Origin: Harmonia axyridis
Taxonomy: Eukaryota > Arthropoda > Insecta > Coleoptera > Coccinellidae
Direction of reading: 5' to 3'
Length of the DNA: 64,000 bases
Assembly: GCF_914767665.1 (NCBI RefSeq)
Contig: NC_059502.1
Location: forward strand, 7,068,001 to 7,132,000
How positions within the stretch are numbered: position 1 is the first letter of the stretch; each line of letters opens with the position of its first letter. Positions 1-11,202 of the stretch are shown piece by piece. The notes under the pieces were generated by a model. The model worked only from the letters and a program-made list of their open reading frames with translations, was not told the DNA's origin and did no database searches. Both the position numbers and the translations under genes were made by a program.

Positions 1-1387
1 TTATCAACAAGTTAATCGATCAATCAAAGTTTTATGAAACATGTCGTAAGTAAGAAAAGTTCCTGTTTTACAAAATTAGAAAGAATTTCAGGTTTAAAGA
101 GAATAGAAACTTACAATACCAATATTGAAGATTAATTTTGACGTCAGATGGATAAAGGAAGTAGAACAGCGCGATGTACTGAACATAAGTCTGAACACAG
201 AATCCGGTCTTCAGTTCCACCATAGAAACGTATCATGTTTCTATGAAACAATTGATGACAGATTTTGGAATTATGTCCAATACAAGAATAGCATAGAATA
301 GTGAAACCATCAAGTGAACATTCTGAAACATCTATTGACGTATGGAACTGTAAATAGCTCAACATCAGTGAATCGCTTCAATTGAACCGTAAAACGTGTA
401 TAATAAGTTCGAAGTGAGCTTAAACAATGGTATTTCCAGATCAAAGAGACCTGCATTTACATAACTAAACCAATTCGCGTTTGCTCTGTGAATCCATTCG
501 AATGTTAATAGGATCCTTAATCAGGAGAACGTGTGTGGCTGTTCGTTAAATTTACACCAACCGCAAACAAATCAAACAGACACTGTGAGTGCAGGTGACC
601 GGCTGAGAGGACAAATGATTTCATTTTGAGGTTTGTGATGAAAGTTTGTTATTGAATTTATTTTCGATGCAGTTTTGTATGAGGATTTTATTATCTATTT
701 AGGGAATTTTAGCAGATAGCGATTTCTGACGTTTCTTCGAAATTTTATCTGTCAGTGAACGACTAGAACCTCAAATTCAGGTACTGCCAACATTGTGTCG
801 TAAAAATTTATAATTCACCTAATTTTCAAATGAAGATATAAGAAAAGCACTCTAGAATAGTCGAGAGGTTTTGAGTGCTCATCCATTCATGCATCAATTG
901 CACCCTTTGGGACCACAGAATAGTATACAGGGTGAGTAATTAGTGCTCAGTAGATAATTTTTGGAAATTTTGGGAGAGAAGAATGATTCCAATTTTTACG
1001 GAATCGGCAGTTCTCGGCGCTTAAGTTTGATTAACTTTATTTTTAACTCTACAGGCTGGTCCGAAAGTGGTTAAACACGATAACACCATTACCACCCAGT
1101 TTTTCATCAGTGAGTCATTAGAGACAATTTGATGAAATAATGAGGGATTTAATGAAAACATGAGTCAAATGCTCAGTTCGAGTAAGAGGAAATAAAATTA
1201 TTTAAAATAAATGCTAAAACTTCTCCCTGTCCAATAGAAGCAAAGAAAAATGTTAGGTAAGTAGAGGAATAATTTGGCATGAATAAAATAACAATTGAAA
1301 AAACATATAAGTAGTGGCAGTATTCTAATAATTGAAAGATAACAGTACGAAATGAGTATTCAGATTACAAATTGATTTTGAACCTAC
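1..1387. other. Left flank without a recognised gene
   Basis: No coding exon could be supported here. The missing 3' exons of the minus-strand CUB gene should lie here or beyond the window edge, but no cysteine-bearing CUB continuation was recognised. A 73-codon minus-strand open frame at 144-365 has no family signature. A TACAGGGTG motif, a sequence recurring at repeat ends in this window, lies at 926-934. Confidence 0.5.
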
Positions 1388-3368
1388 CCTTATAATTAGA
1401 ACTGCAAGGAATTTGACTAATCCTTATTTTCCAAGTCCTATTGAAAGATTCTCCATTTGTAACCACAGACAGGACCATCGAATTTTGGGGATCAGTTCCA
1501 GCATCTACATAAACTATAAACATATTTTATAACTATAATAAGACAGCTAAAATTGTTTGAACAATTTCATTTACGATTTTACTTTATCTGATTCGAAATA
1601 AATATTGATTTATTTAACTCATCATTATAGCTTTTCAGTATTTAAATTGAATATAAAAGATGTTCCTAAACTAGATGTTTAAACGAAGAGAAGCGCTTAT
1701 ATTCACTTCGATGATATCCAAAAAAAAGTTAATTCCAAAAATTCAAGAATTCTATGTGATCCTCATTGATTTTATGGTTACACAAATTTTAATCATAGAA
1801 TGAGCAAAATTGGAACAAACTTACTGTGGTTTCCTCTGTTCATACCACAAATTATTGGTACAGAACCAGGAGCTCCAGCTATAATAAGTTGGTCGTTCTC
1901 ACATATATGGTTTTCAGTTTCTGGTCCCGCGAGTAAGAATTCATCGAAATCCAATCTGGAAACCATAGAAGTTCATATGCGGAAATTTAATTAGAGTAAC
2001 AACCCACCTGTACTGACAAATGTCTGAATTAATTTTTTGCATGGTTATTTGACAAGTACCTATACCATCGTAAGCATCTGGATAGTTGTTGTTCACAAAC
2101 AACGTACGATTTTCTCGCACAAAAGTACCGCAAGACTGCAGAACTACGATAAAAATAAATTAGAATTGGGATTTTGAGTTCCTAGAATGCACTGATAAAG
2201 GATTTGTGAACAAAATCAATTCTGTCTGGCCAGCCGTAATAGTAATTTACGTAACAAGTCCGGAAAATAGGGTTTTTTTGGACGAATAGACAAAATTCCA
2301 GGACGAGCGTAAGCGAGTCCTGGAAGTCTGTGAGTCCAAAAAAACCATTTTCGGGCGTGTTGCGTACAATATTTTTTCGGCAACCATGTAAAATAACACT
2401 ATCGCTGCTGCTTTCCATATTTTATTGCGGTTGCGATCAAAAAACATGCAAATTTTTGACAACTAATTTCATATGAACTGTCAGCCGTTATCTCGGTTGC
2501 TATGGATTCTATGATTCTTTTCCGGCCTAGTCCGGGAAATACGTACTTTCCGAACTAGGCCGGGAAATGCTACATTCTCAGAGAAAAAGCGTCCGGGAAG
2601 TGAGCACTTCCCGGACGGTTGCCGAAAAAAACTATTACAATCAAAACGGAGAAGGCTTGAAATTTTCAGGGTAAGTTTGTCAAAATCAATCCAATTGTTC
2701 CTGAGTTATAGCCTTATATATTTTTTCCTGATAACTCGAAAAATATTGACTTTATGGTATTGAAATTCAAAAACTTAGTTTTTAATATTATTTTCCCTAT
2801 AATTATTACGAATAAAGTAGAAATAGAAATGGAATTAGGAGCAATATTATAACTTACATGCACAGCAAGTTCCATAACCAGCGGCACAAGTTCCATCAGC
2901 AGTTCCACCTCTTTGAGAGCATTCCATAGAACTCAAACATGTGCCTCTATTACCAGAAGCACCGATACATTCTTCTCTATCGAATTTCACCAACGTGAAT
3001 AGGGATAAAACTGCAACAATAAAAAAATAGAAGTGTTACGTTTTTCATAATTTAAAAAGAGCCATCAATGAATAATGAATTCGAAAGAAGTGGTAAATCG
3101 AACAAAGTAGGATTTTCAGCAATTAAATATTTTCTCGGAAAATTCACTGAAAAATTTTATTATTTTATATTAAGATACTTTACTTACATCGACCGTATCT
3201 GCTCTTGTTTCTCGACATTTTCACTTGTCTTGAAGTATTCCTCCTAATAAACAAGGAATTCTGAACTGAAACATCCTCAATACTCTCATGTGCCAAAAGA
3301 GCACTACTAGATATACAAAAAAAGTATAAAAGCGAAAATTTCACGAACTCCATTTGAGTCAGATTCAT
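1388..3368 (-). CDS. Secreted CUB-domain protein (partial, 3' end missing)
   Basis: Five exons read on the minus strand: 3188-3368, 2858-3010, 2008-2143, 1825-1955 and 1388-1513. All have GT-AG borders and phases that join (CGA T|TT, GCA T|TT, AG|A, A|TT). The start at 3368 opens a hydrophobic signal peptide (FSLLYFFCISSSALLA). Exon 2 encodes a cysteine-rich module (ECIGAS...GTCC). Exons 3-5 encode a CUB domain: SCGTF, NYPDAYDG, LDFDEFLLAGPE, PIICGMNRGNH and WKIRISQIPC are visible. Insect genomes carry many such extracellular CUB proteins, some related to clip/CUB serine proteases, but no protease domain is seen. The last visible exon ends at a donor (AAGG|GTAGGT), so the gene continues leftward. 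The ligand and function are unknown. Confidence 0.8.
2258..2630. repeat. Cluster of foldback sequences in a CUB-gene intron
   Basis: The intron between CUB exons 2 and 3 holds three hairpins. The first has outer arms 2271-2283/2334-2346 and inner arms 2296-2304/2317-2325, both perfect. The second has imperfect arms at about 2519-2539/2547-2566. The third has perfect 12-bp arms 2591-2602/2605-2616 with a 2-base loop. A perfect 14-bp inverted repeat (TTTTTTCGGCAACC at 2372-2385 and its complement at 2617-2630) encloses the last two. This looks like a foldback or miniature inverted-repeat element. No transposase is seen. Confidence 0.75.
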
Positions 3369-3895
3369 TCACCTAAACGATAAAATCAACACATGAGGAT
3401 TTGATGGAAGACTGAAAAGAATGAAGACCATTTTATAGACTCGAGATTATAAATGACAAATTGTTGAATGGTGTTAATTTAATGCTCAATTTAAGATACA
3501 TAGGTATAGTTTGGAAGCAGTTCCGGATGGAACATATTCACGCAATAACAGGAAGGAAGTTCTTTAAAATGTGAAGAAGACAAAGACGAAGATACGATCG
3601 AGAATTGAGCAATGTAGGTGAAATATAATCAGCCATCAGCGGTATGAAAGGTTTTACCTACAGCCTATCTTGAAGTTGTTCCGATATCTCGAAATCTATA
3701 TAAGTACATCAGGTTCCATTGGAATTTTCTGTGAAGGTGTATAACATTGATCCATGAAATGAATAATTACAAAAAAGATGGTTGTAGCACTATGGTCCTC
3801 GTCCTTATCTTCTAAAGAGTCAGCATTTCACATTTTAGTAGAGATGGCTTTTGAGAAAGTTGAGTTCTTTTAGTATTCCATCGAATATATTTTAA

Positions 3896-4165
3896 TTAAT
3901 TTTGTTGAAATCATTTCTTGATAACAGGCATTTATATGAGAAATTCAAGGCATCAAATCATTTCGATTTGTGGCACGATCGGGGGTACCTCAGGGTTCTA
4001 ATTTGGGATCCCTTTTATTTTTCATTTTTATGCCTATGCGCTCTACTGCACTCGAAAAAGGTCCTCTTCGCGGATGATCTCAAATTTTTCAGAGTAATTA
4101 GCGATATCTCAGATTTTTATAATCTGCAGGAAGATTTTAAACGCTTATATTGAATCAAAGGTGTT
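3896..4165 (+). pseudogene. LINE reverse-transcriptase fragment
   Basis: The plus strand encodes a broken piece of a non-LTR retrotransposon reverse transcriptase. A GVPQGSNLG-like motif is readable near 3985-4010, followed in another frame by the catalytic motif LFADD and the conserved tail KFFRVISDISDFYNLQEDF. The frame change between the two motifs and the truncation at both ends show a dead relic. The flanks 3369-3895 and 4166-4460 show nothing else. Confidence 0.75.
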
Positions 4166-4460
4166 CAGAAAGCCTGCAAGAATCACGTAATTCTATGTTT
4201 TCATCACATGCCATAGACTAAGAAGTTTTGACTTCAGATTTTTTCATTAGAAGACGGAATTAAAAAATATCGAAGTAAAAATCTACATGTGACCGTCCAT
4301 GAAAAAATTTTCCTGATTTTAACGTTTTCTAATTTTTTTCAACAGCAGAATCACTTTATTGAAGGTGTTTGAATCAGAATGTGAAACTTTTATAGATATT
4401 TGATAATTTTAGCTAGATCAGGTTTTTTGTCCTTCGTCTTTAAAAACCGGTTTTTAGTTA

Positions 4461-4658
4461 AACGTAACCAGTGGCGTACCCAGGCATAAGCTTGGGGGGG
4501 GGTATTAAAAAATAATTGTTTATTCGTTTCAGATGTGTATTGTTGACAGACACTTTTTGAGATACATTTTCATCTGTGGAAGTGTCAGATGATGGATATT
4601 TCTCCTGTGGAGGAATATATCCCCCTTACCCCTCCTTGGGTACGCCACTGAACGTAAC
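4461..4658. mobile_element. hAT-type MITE with 8-bp target-site duplication
   Basis: The element spans 4469-4650 (182 bp). Its terminal inverted repeats begin CAGTGGCGTACCCAGG on the left and end with CCTTGGGTACGCCACTG on the right. It is flanked on both sides by the same 8 bases, AACGTAAC (4461-4468 and 4651-4658). The CAGTGGCG-type termini and the 8-bp duplication are diagnostic of hAT-superfamily insertions. It has no coding capacity. The intact duplication suggests a fairly recent insertion. Confidence 0.92.
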
Positions 4659-6198
4659 TAAATTAAATGTCTCAAGTACGAAGACGTTACCATAATAACG
4701 ACTTTGACAGGAGTTGAATTATTGCATTTCTCTTTGAAGGTGTTAATTTCTCCTTATTATAGGTATTCATATTCCTTAAATATTTACATTAACAGTAATA
4801 TATTCTATAGTAATTTATAAGTTTATCATGGTGCTAAGTGTCAACACCTTGTTTGTTGATAAAAGTAAACGAAGCCAATTTACACAATTATTCCGCTAAT
4901 GGATTTGAGACAACTAACAAATTGTAACAATGAGGATGAATTACGGAAGAAATTATATTCATGTCATACCATCAGCTTGTTATTTTGATTTCATTGTTTA
5001 GTAACCAATGTCATTTTTAACTATAGGTACACTATACGCTCTCCCAAAATGATGATGAATTATATCAACAATAATTAACACCGTCAACATTTTTTATTCG
5101 AAATTGACAATTCTTAATGTAAGATTGCCTCTATACAGCCTACAGCAAATGTGGATTCATATTTTTTTGTCTGATTACCAACTCTCTGTACAGAAAAACC
5201 AGGAGATTTAGCTGCAAGTATTCTTGAAACCTTATTTTTCGAAGATAGGTAATATGTCCTCAATTCTTCAGAAAAAAAATACTCTTCGGAAGCACTATTA
5301 CGTTTCATTATACATATAAAAGTATATCAGAATTTTCAAATTTGTTATGTAGAAATTAACTAGTATAAGAAAAGTTTGTATGCAACACGTCATGCATTAA
5401 TAAGAGATGTTGATACTTTTGGCGATTTACAATTTTACATGTAACATAAATATCTACTGAATGCTTTCGATAAATAAATAACTATTACAAAACATGGACA
5501 AGAAATCCCCATTGTTCTGTAAAATGTCAACCCTCAACGATGGCAACTTTTGAAGGGATCGGCGTTTTTGGATTACCGGTACTTCAGTTGATTTCTGCAA
5601 TATTTCCTGTGTCGCTCACATCAAAATCTGCTGAAGTTCTATGGCCATTTTATCAAATAGCGCTACCCACGGAGAAAAGGGAAGTATTGACAATTCTGAG
5701 TTAGTCGCCATATTTATTTTGAACAAAATTTAATCAGAAGACTCATCAGTAGGTACTTTCAAAAATCTGAATAAAATCTTGTATTCTTGGTTTTCTATTA
5801 TCAACCTATGTTTTTATAAAACAATTTTTGGATAAAATGAAAAAGCAACGACGTGAAGTTAGATTAGACTAACGAAGTATGGTTCATTATTGTTCTGTGG
5901 TTAGGAGCGCTTATGCGCATAGAGAAATGACCCTTTGTCTATGCTTACTCGCTGGTTCAAATTCAAATTCATAGATAATTGTTGACGAAATTTCGTAACA
6001 CTAATTTCGAACGGAATGCAATTATTATTTATCAACCTACAAATTAGCATACCTACTAAGTAAACATAGAATTACGTAATACTTCCCAACAAGTCATTCA
6101 CACTTTTTTGGATATATTTCCTTGGGGAAATGAGGTATTCAATAAATGAATGTGTGGAAGAGGAATGATCAAAGCTTCCAAGCATGCCTTTTCATTTC
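4659..6198. other. Intergenic, no supported gene
   Basis: AT-rich sequence without a recognisable gene. A 64-codon minus-strand frame at 5114-5308 lacks homology signals, splice context or upstream partners and is not called. Confidence 0.45.
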
Positions 6199-6792
6199 GT
6201 CAAGAATATATTTGAAAAAAGATAAGTGAAAATGGCATTGTATTATTGCTAGTATTATGTAATTCTACATTTTCATGGAATGTCACTATGAAAATTACTT
6301 ATAGAGAAGATTAAGAAGAAACCTACTACATTTAATAAAAGCAATATTTAAGCTTTATTCTACTGAAAGATGTGAACTTAAACCACATTTATGTTATTTT
6401 GAAATCAATTTTGAAAAATTATTATAGATGAAATTTATAAAACTCTACTTCTCTCAAAAATCAACTTATACTGACTGAGATTAAAATCATGCAAATTCAT
6501 CGTCAAGAATAAATTTAGAAAAAAAGTGAAAATGGCATTGTATTGCTAGTATTACGTAATTCTACATATTCATGGAATGTCACTATGGAAATTAGTTATA
6601 GAGAAGATTAAGAAGAAACCTACTACATTTAAAAATAGCAATATTTAAGCTTTATTCTACTGAAAGATGTGAACTTAAACCACATTTATGTTATTTCGAA
6701 ATCAATTTCGAAAAAATATTATAGATGAAATTAATAAAACTCTACTTCTCTCAAAAATCAACTTATACTGACTGAGATTAAAATCATGCAAA
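6199..6792. repeat. 302-bp tandem duplication
   Basis: Two head-to-tail copies, 6199-6500 and 6501-about 6792, both begin CGTCAAGAATA and end near AAAATCATGCAAA. They differ by scattered substitutions and small indels, such as loss of an ATT in copy 2. There is no coding potential. This is a local segmental duplication, not a recognised transposon. Confidence 0.9.
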
Positions 6793-7836
6793 CTCTATAA
6801 ACCCTTGATTCCATAAAAAAATTATATTGGAAGTTAAAAATTATAAGAGATGATCAGAGTGCGTCATTGTAAAAATGAATATCAAATAGGATCAATTAAT
6901 AAGATACTCATAACTTCGTTCACATGGTGAAGAGTGGATATTATTAAAATTTGAACAGCATAAAGAAGCTTACATCAACTGTCCAGCATATAATAATAAT
7001 AAAACGAAATCTAGAATTGATTTGCATATATTCAGATAAAATATATTGATAATAATGAGCAAAATGCAGTAACGTTACAAGAATATATCATTTTAAGACA
7101 CTATTCGGAAAGACATTTCATTTCATGGTAAATCCAATATCGTAAGTGATATATGTTTCAACGATCACATGGATGACAATCACAACTACTTCAAACTACA
7201 AATTGATTTACAATCTTTAAAATAATACAAAAATTGCCTATAAGTTAAAAAAAACGTACAATATTAAATTACAGTATGGCATAACTATAAATCAAATACT
7301 GTATTTATAATATATTATATATATTGAGGAATTGATAAAAATATTGCAAAGTATGTAAAAATTATTCACATTATTTTTTGAGATCATACTGGGACAGAAG
7401 CATTTTATTACAAGACAGAAAAATATAAAAAAACCATCGTAAAACCACCACCGATTCAAAATTCACATAATTTCATTGATGTCTATCATGACTCAATATC
7501 CATAAATTGTCATTTTTTTATTCAATAATACTCCTGTTATTCGATGAATATAAGAGAGCATCATCAGTTAAAACCCAATTAACAATCACAAAATCAGTAC
7601 ATTACACAATCCGTATGTACAGATCCATATAAGGAAAATATTGTAAATCTGTGCAGGTTATTTCTAAGTTTTCATAGGAATCAAAAATTTACAAGCGAAG
7701 TACAAAAATTTCAATGTCAAAAATAGTGGCAGTTACGTTAGGTAGCAGTCTTTCAAATTCTAATACGAATTAAGTAGATACAATTACGATCTGCGTGTTG
7801 AGCCTCCTACCTAAACTTTGGGACACTAATAACATA
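6793..7836. other. Intergenic / probable caspase 3' UTR
   Basis: AT-rich sequence. The right part probably contains the 3' UTR of the minus-strand caspase. TTTATT on the plus strand near 7404 and near 7516 would read AATAAA on the transcript. No gene or structured repeat is evident. Confidence 0.4.
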
Positions 7837-8965
7837 CTACTTCATCGTGAACCTAATTTTTCGCATGAGCATACTCATGATACAAGGAATCTGTTTCTGG
7901 CGATGCATAACGGGGGAATCAGGAACATTACTTTCATAGTCAATCGCTACACGCTGATTGACAAGAGTCAGGATGGACACAAGATCTGTTTCATAAGCAT
8001 GCGCTTCAAGCTCTTTGCATAAAGCTTGAATGAACCAAGATCCTCTAGTTGTATTGCGCCAGGAGTAAAAACCTAAAAAATTTATATTCTTCAATGTGTA
8101 GCACAATTCACATATCAACATATCTCAACAACTTATCACCTACCTTTAACTGTAGAATACATAATTAGAAAATCTGCTTGCAGTGGAATCCTATAAGAAG
8201 CAACTACATCACCGTCTGTTTCAGTAGTTGAATTCATCTTGACTCCAGGGTCGAGCTTATCTCCCTGACAAGCCTGAATGAAGAAAATTTTAGGTTTACC
8301 GGCAAGAGAAGGGCATTTATCTGGAGTAAAATAGGACCACAAATGGTCTGGTTTGTAATGGCTATCTTTGGCATAGATGATGCCTTGCTCCCCATGTGAT
8401 AAGATTGCAACAACTATGCAATCACGTTCAGAATGGTCCATTTCAGAGGCTGTGAGGAAAATATGATTTTTATAAAAATTTTGAAATTACTAATGAAAGA
8501 AATAGAATTACCTTCTTTAATGTGATCTTCGATTGCTTTGAACTTCAAATTTTTGAATTCTTTCACATCGAAACTCAGATTACTTAAGCATTTCTTTAAA
8601 TTAGCACAGTCCTCAGCAGTTCCTGCTCTGGGTTTCAAACCAGCAATATCAAATATTTCGTGATTGAATATGTATGCCAACCCCCTCTTTTTATGATTCA
8701 TATTATAGTATAAAGCATCCCTTTCCACAGGCATCCTTGCCTTTAACTCTCCATAAGTATGCCTATAGTGAATAGAATTGATGACTTTTAATATTTCAAA
8801 ATAAACATAAACTTACTGGGTAGTTCCAAAAGCATCCCCTTGATCTCCGATACCATTTTCATTTTTTATATATGTATTTGCATCACCAATATCCATGGAC
8901 TGCAAACCGTTCTTCTCAAGAACCTTCACTTCTACAGTATCAACCCCAATACGGTTTGAAGCCAT
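7837..8965 (-). CDS. Effector caspase (Drice/Dcp-1, caspase-3/7-like)
   Basis: Four exons, 8817-8965, 8512-8762, 8144-8449 and 7837-8072, sum to 942 nt and give a 313-aa cysteine protease that cuts after aspartate to execute apoptosis. The catalytic histidine sits in ILSHGEQG and the nucleophile in IFFIQACQGD. The N-terminal peptidase part shows HKKRGLAYIFNHEIFD and the oxyanion/S1 arginine region KPRAGTAED. The small subunit begins after a putative processing site TETD|GDVV and holds the substrate-pocket motif YSWRNTTRGSWFIQALC. The pro-region is about 60 residues with no CARD or DED, which fits an executioner and not an initiator. The ATG at 8965 opens the first exon directly. Confidence 0.93.
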
Positions 8966-9962
8966 TATTTTCTAGATCACTTTAACAACCAAAGGATTAA
9001 AATATTCAACCACCTTCGAGTTAAAATCTGAAAGTTCAAAATTACACCCCCCTGGAGTGAATTGAATTTGTACTAGAGAAACAATATTTTTGAAGAATAA
9101 ATCAATATTCTATTCGATGAAATATATTGAAGGACAATCACTGTTTAGAGAATATTTGCAAGAAGATAAGATAATCGCAACAAACAAAGAATAATTTAGC
9201 TTTTTATATATTTAGATTTGTGAACATAGAAGTAACGTTTAAAAGCATAGAACCTTTTATAGCGTCCTTAATATCACTATTTGAAGAATGAAGTTAGTCA
9301 CTCAAGTTTAACAGCAGTAGCGTAGACAAAAAGGGTGAGTAGAGAAAATGGGAGAAGTACAATACCTTATTAATTTTGAAAGAAGTGATCTTCTTTCACA
9401 TACTTTGGGGGTCCTCGCCACGAATTCTTTATATTCAATATTTAAGGATAAGTCTCAAAATCAAACCTGTATAGAATGCCGTCATAAAACGTTTTATCCT
9501 ACGATTTACTTCCTACGCCAGTGGTTAATGTTATTCAAAGATAATTCTGTTATTTCCAAAGACCTGTTTTTTTAGTTTTTTATTGGAATAACTCATCATT
9601 GATTCAAAAAAGGTTATATATGTATCATCACAAAGTGGATGTCGTGGATATTTATATTTCATGAGTGTCCTTATCTTTATCCTGAGAATTACATTCATGT
9701 ACATATGAAAATCTCTAATTTTTTAAACTGATACAGGTACGCATCCGTTTCACTCATTCATGATTTTTCCCACCTACATAAATATGAAACAAATAGTTTG
9801 ATTAGGAAAATCCTGTTTTGGAATGAGTCAATATCCTCTATTATCAAGGTCACAGGTGAACATCTACTTCTAGAAAATTGTATCTCAGTCAGTTGAAGGT
9901 CCTTCAATATATCTCATAATAATCTCATAACTGAAACAAAACAACTGAAAACACCTAGATTA
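8966..9962. other. Divergent intergenic region between caspase and reductase
   Basis: About 1 kb separates the caspase start (minus) from the reductase start (plus), so promoters of both may lie here. A 75-codon plus-strand frame at 9348-9575 shows no family signature and is not called. No clear TATA element or repeat is seen. Confidence 0.4.
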
Positions 9963-11155
9963 ATGGATTGTTCAATGATGAAATTCAAATTGCAATCTGG
10001 CAAATTTATGCCACTTATTGGATGTAAGAAAGAAGTTTCAATAAATTCCAAATGTTTTAATAATCATTAATTTTTGTTTATAGTTGGTACTTATTTGATT
10101 ACTGGGAATCAGTTAATTTATCAAGTTCTTGATGAAGCTTTAGCAGCTGGATACAGACATATAGGTAAAATTTTATTAATTTTATTATACCATATATATA
10201 CTATAGTAGTGGATTTTTTATAGATACAGCTACTGTGTACCATAATGAAACTTCTATTGGACAAGCCTTGAAAGTACTTCTACCAAAATATAATTTGAAG
10301 AGAGAGGATATTTTCATTACCTCGAAATTAGGTAAGGTATTTTCAGCTTTTTACAAATTTTTTTTTCAAATTCATAGGCTAAATTTTTTACCAGCTCCCA
10401 TAGATCAAGGTGAAGGAGCTTTCTCAGCTGTACAAGAATCTCTTAAGAAACTAGATTGTGGATATTTAGACTTGTACCTGATTCATTGGCCAGGGGCTGG
10501 AAGATTGCCTGTTAATAGTCAAGAAAATAACAAGCTTCGTTCAAAGAGTTGGGAATCTCTGGCAAAAGCAGTTAAAGCAGGGTTGGTTAAAGATATTGGA
10601 GTATCCAATTACACTGTTAAACATTTGAATGAGTTGTTGATGAATGATTATGGTGTAAAACCATCAGTGAATCAGGTAAATTTAATTGTTCGCAATCCTA
10701 TTAAAAGAAAATATCATAATTTTCCTTTATAGGTTGAATGGCATCCGAAATTTCATCAACCAGAATTACTCAACTTGTGTAGACAGGAGGGAATACTACT
10801 TCAAGCCTATTCATCTCTTGGGGGTACAGGAAATTCAAATCTTATCAGAGATCCTACTGTTGTTCAAATTGCAGCTCAACTTCAGAAGACTCCTGCTCAG
10901 GTAAATTAAATACTTTTTTATTATTAGGTCAGAATTTTATCTAATAAAAAAAGTTAAACATACAAATTTCTTTTGAAGGTTCTCTTACGCTGGGCTGTTC
11001 AACAAAACATTGGAATCATTCCAAAAGCCCGTACAGAGGAACACATCAAGAGTAATATCGACCTAAATTTTGAGATTCCAGTTGAAATGATGACTAGGCT
11101 TAGTAACCTGAATTCCAATGAGAAGTTTGCTTGGAACCCAGAAGTTGTTGCATAA
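9963..11155 (+). CDS. Aldo-keto reductase, short form
   Basis: Six exons, 9963-10023, 10084-10164, 10224-10331, 10395-10675, 10733-10900 and 10979-11155, total 876 nt and give a 291-aa NAD(P)H-dependent oxidoreductase with a TIM-barrel fold. The catalytic tetrad is visible: Asp and Tyr in HIDTATVYHNE, Lys in ITSKLAP, His in LIHWPG. The motif GLVKDIGVSNY, the site VNQVEWHP and the cofactor-binding tail IIPKARTEEHIKSNID follow the family order. The C-terminus ends soon after, without the long loop of vertebrate aldose reductases, so it resembles bacterial-like/glyoxal-reductase-type AKRs. The substrate is unknown. Three in-frame Met codons (9963, 9975, 9978) are possible starts. The most upstream was chosen. 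Confidence 0.92.
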
Positions 11156-11179
11156 TTAATTTTTTGTTTTTTCTTAAAT

Positions 11180-11185
11180 AATAAA
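11180..11185 (+). terminator. Poly(A) signal of the reductase gene
   Basis: AATAAA lies 25 nt after the reductase stop and 17 nt before the ADAT1 start codon. Cleavage downstream of it would fall at or past the ADAT1 start. Confidence 0.6.
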
Positions 11186-11202
11186 GATTTTATTGAGTTA
11201 AA

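Noticed and set aside
5114..5308. 64-codon minus-strand frame with plausible composition
   Set aside because: No recognisable family or partner exons. Cannot be supported.
6199..6792. Tandem duplication considered as a CRISPR-like or satellite array
   Set aside because: Only two 302-bp copies with no spacer structure, in a eukaryotic context.
9348..9575. 75-codon plus-strand frame between caspase and reductase
   Set aside because: No homology motif, splice context or signal peptide. Length expected by chance.
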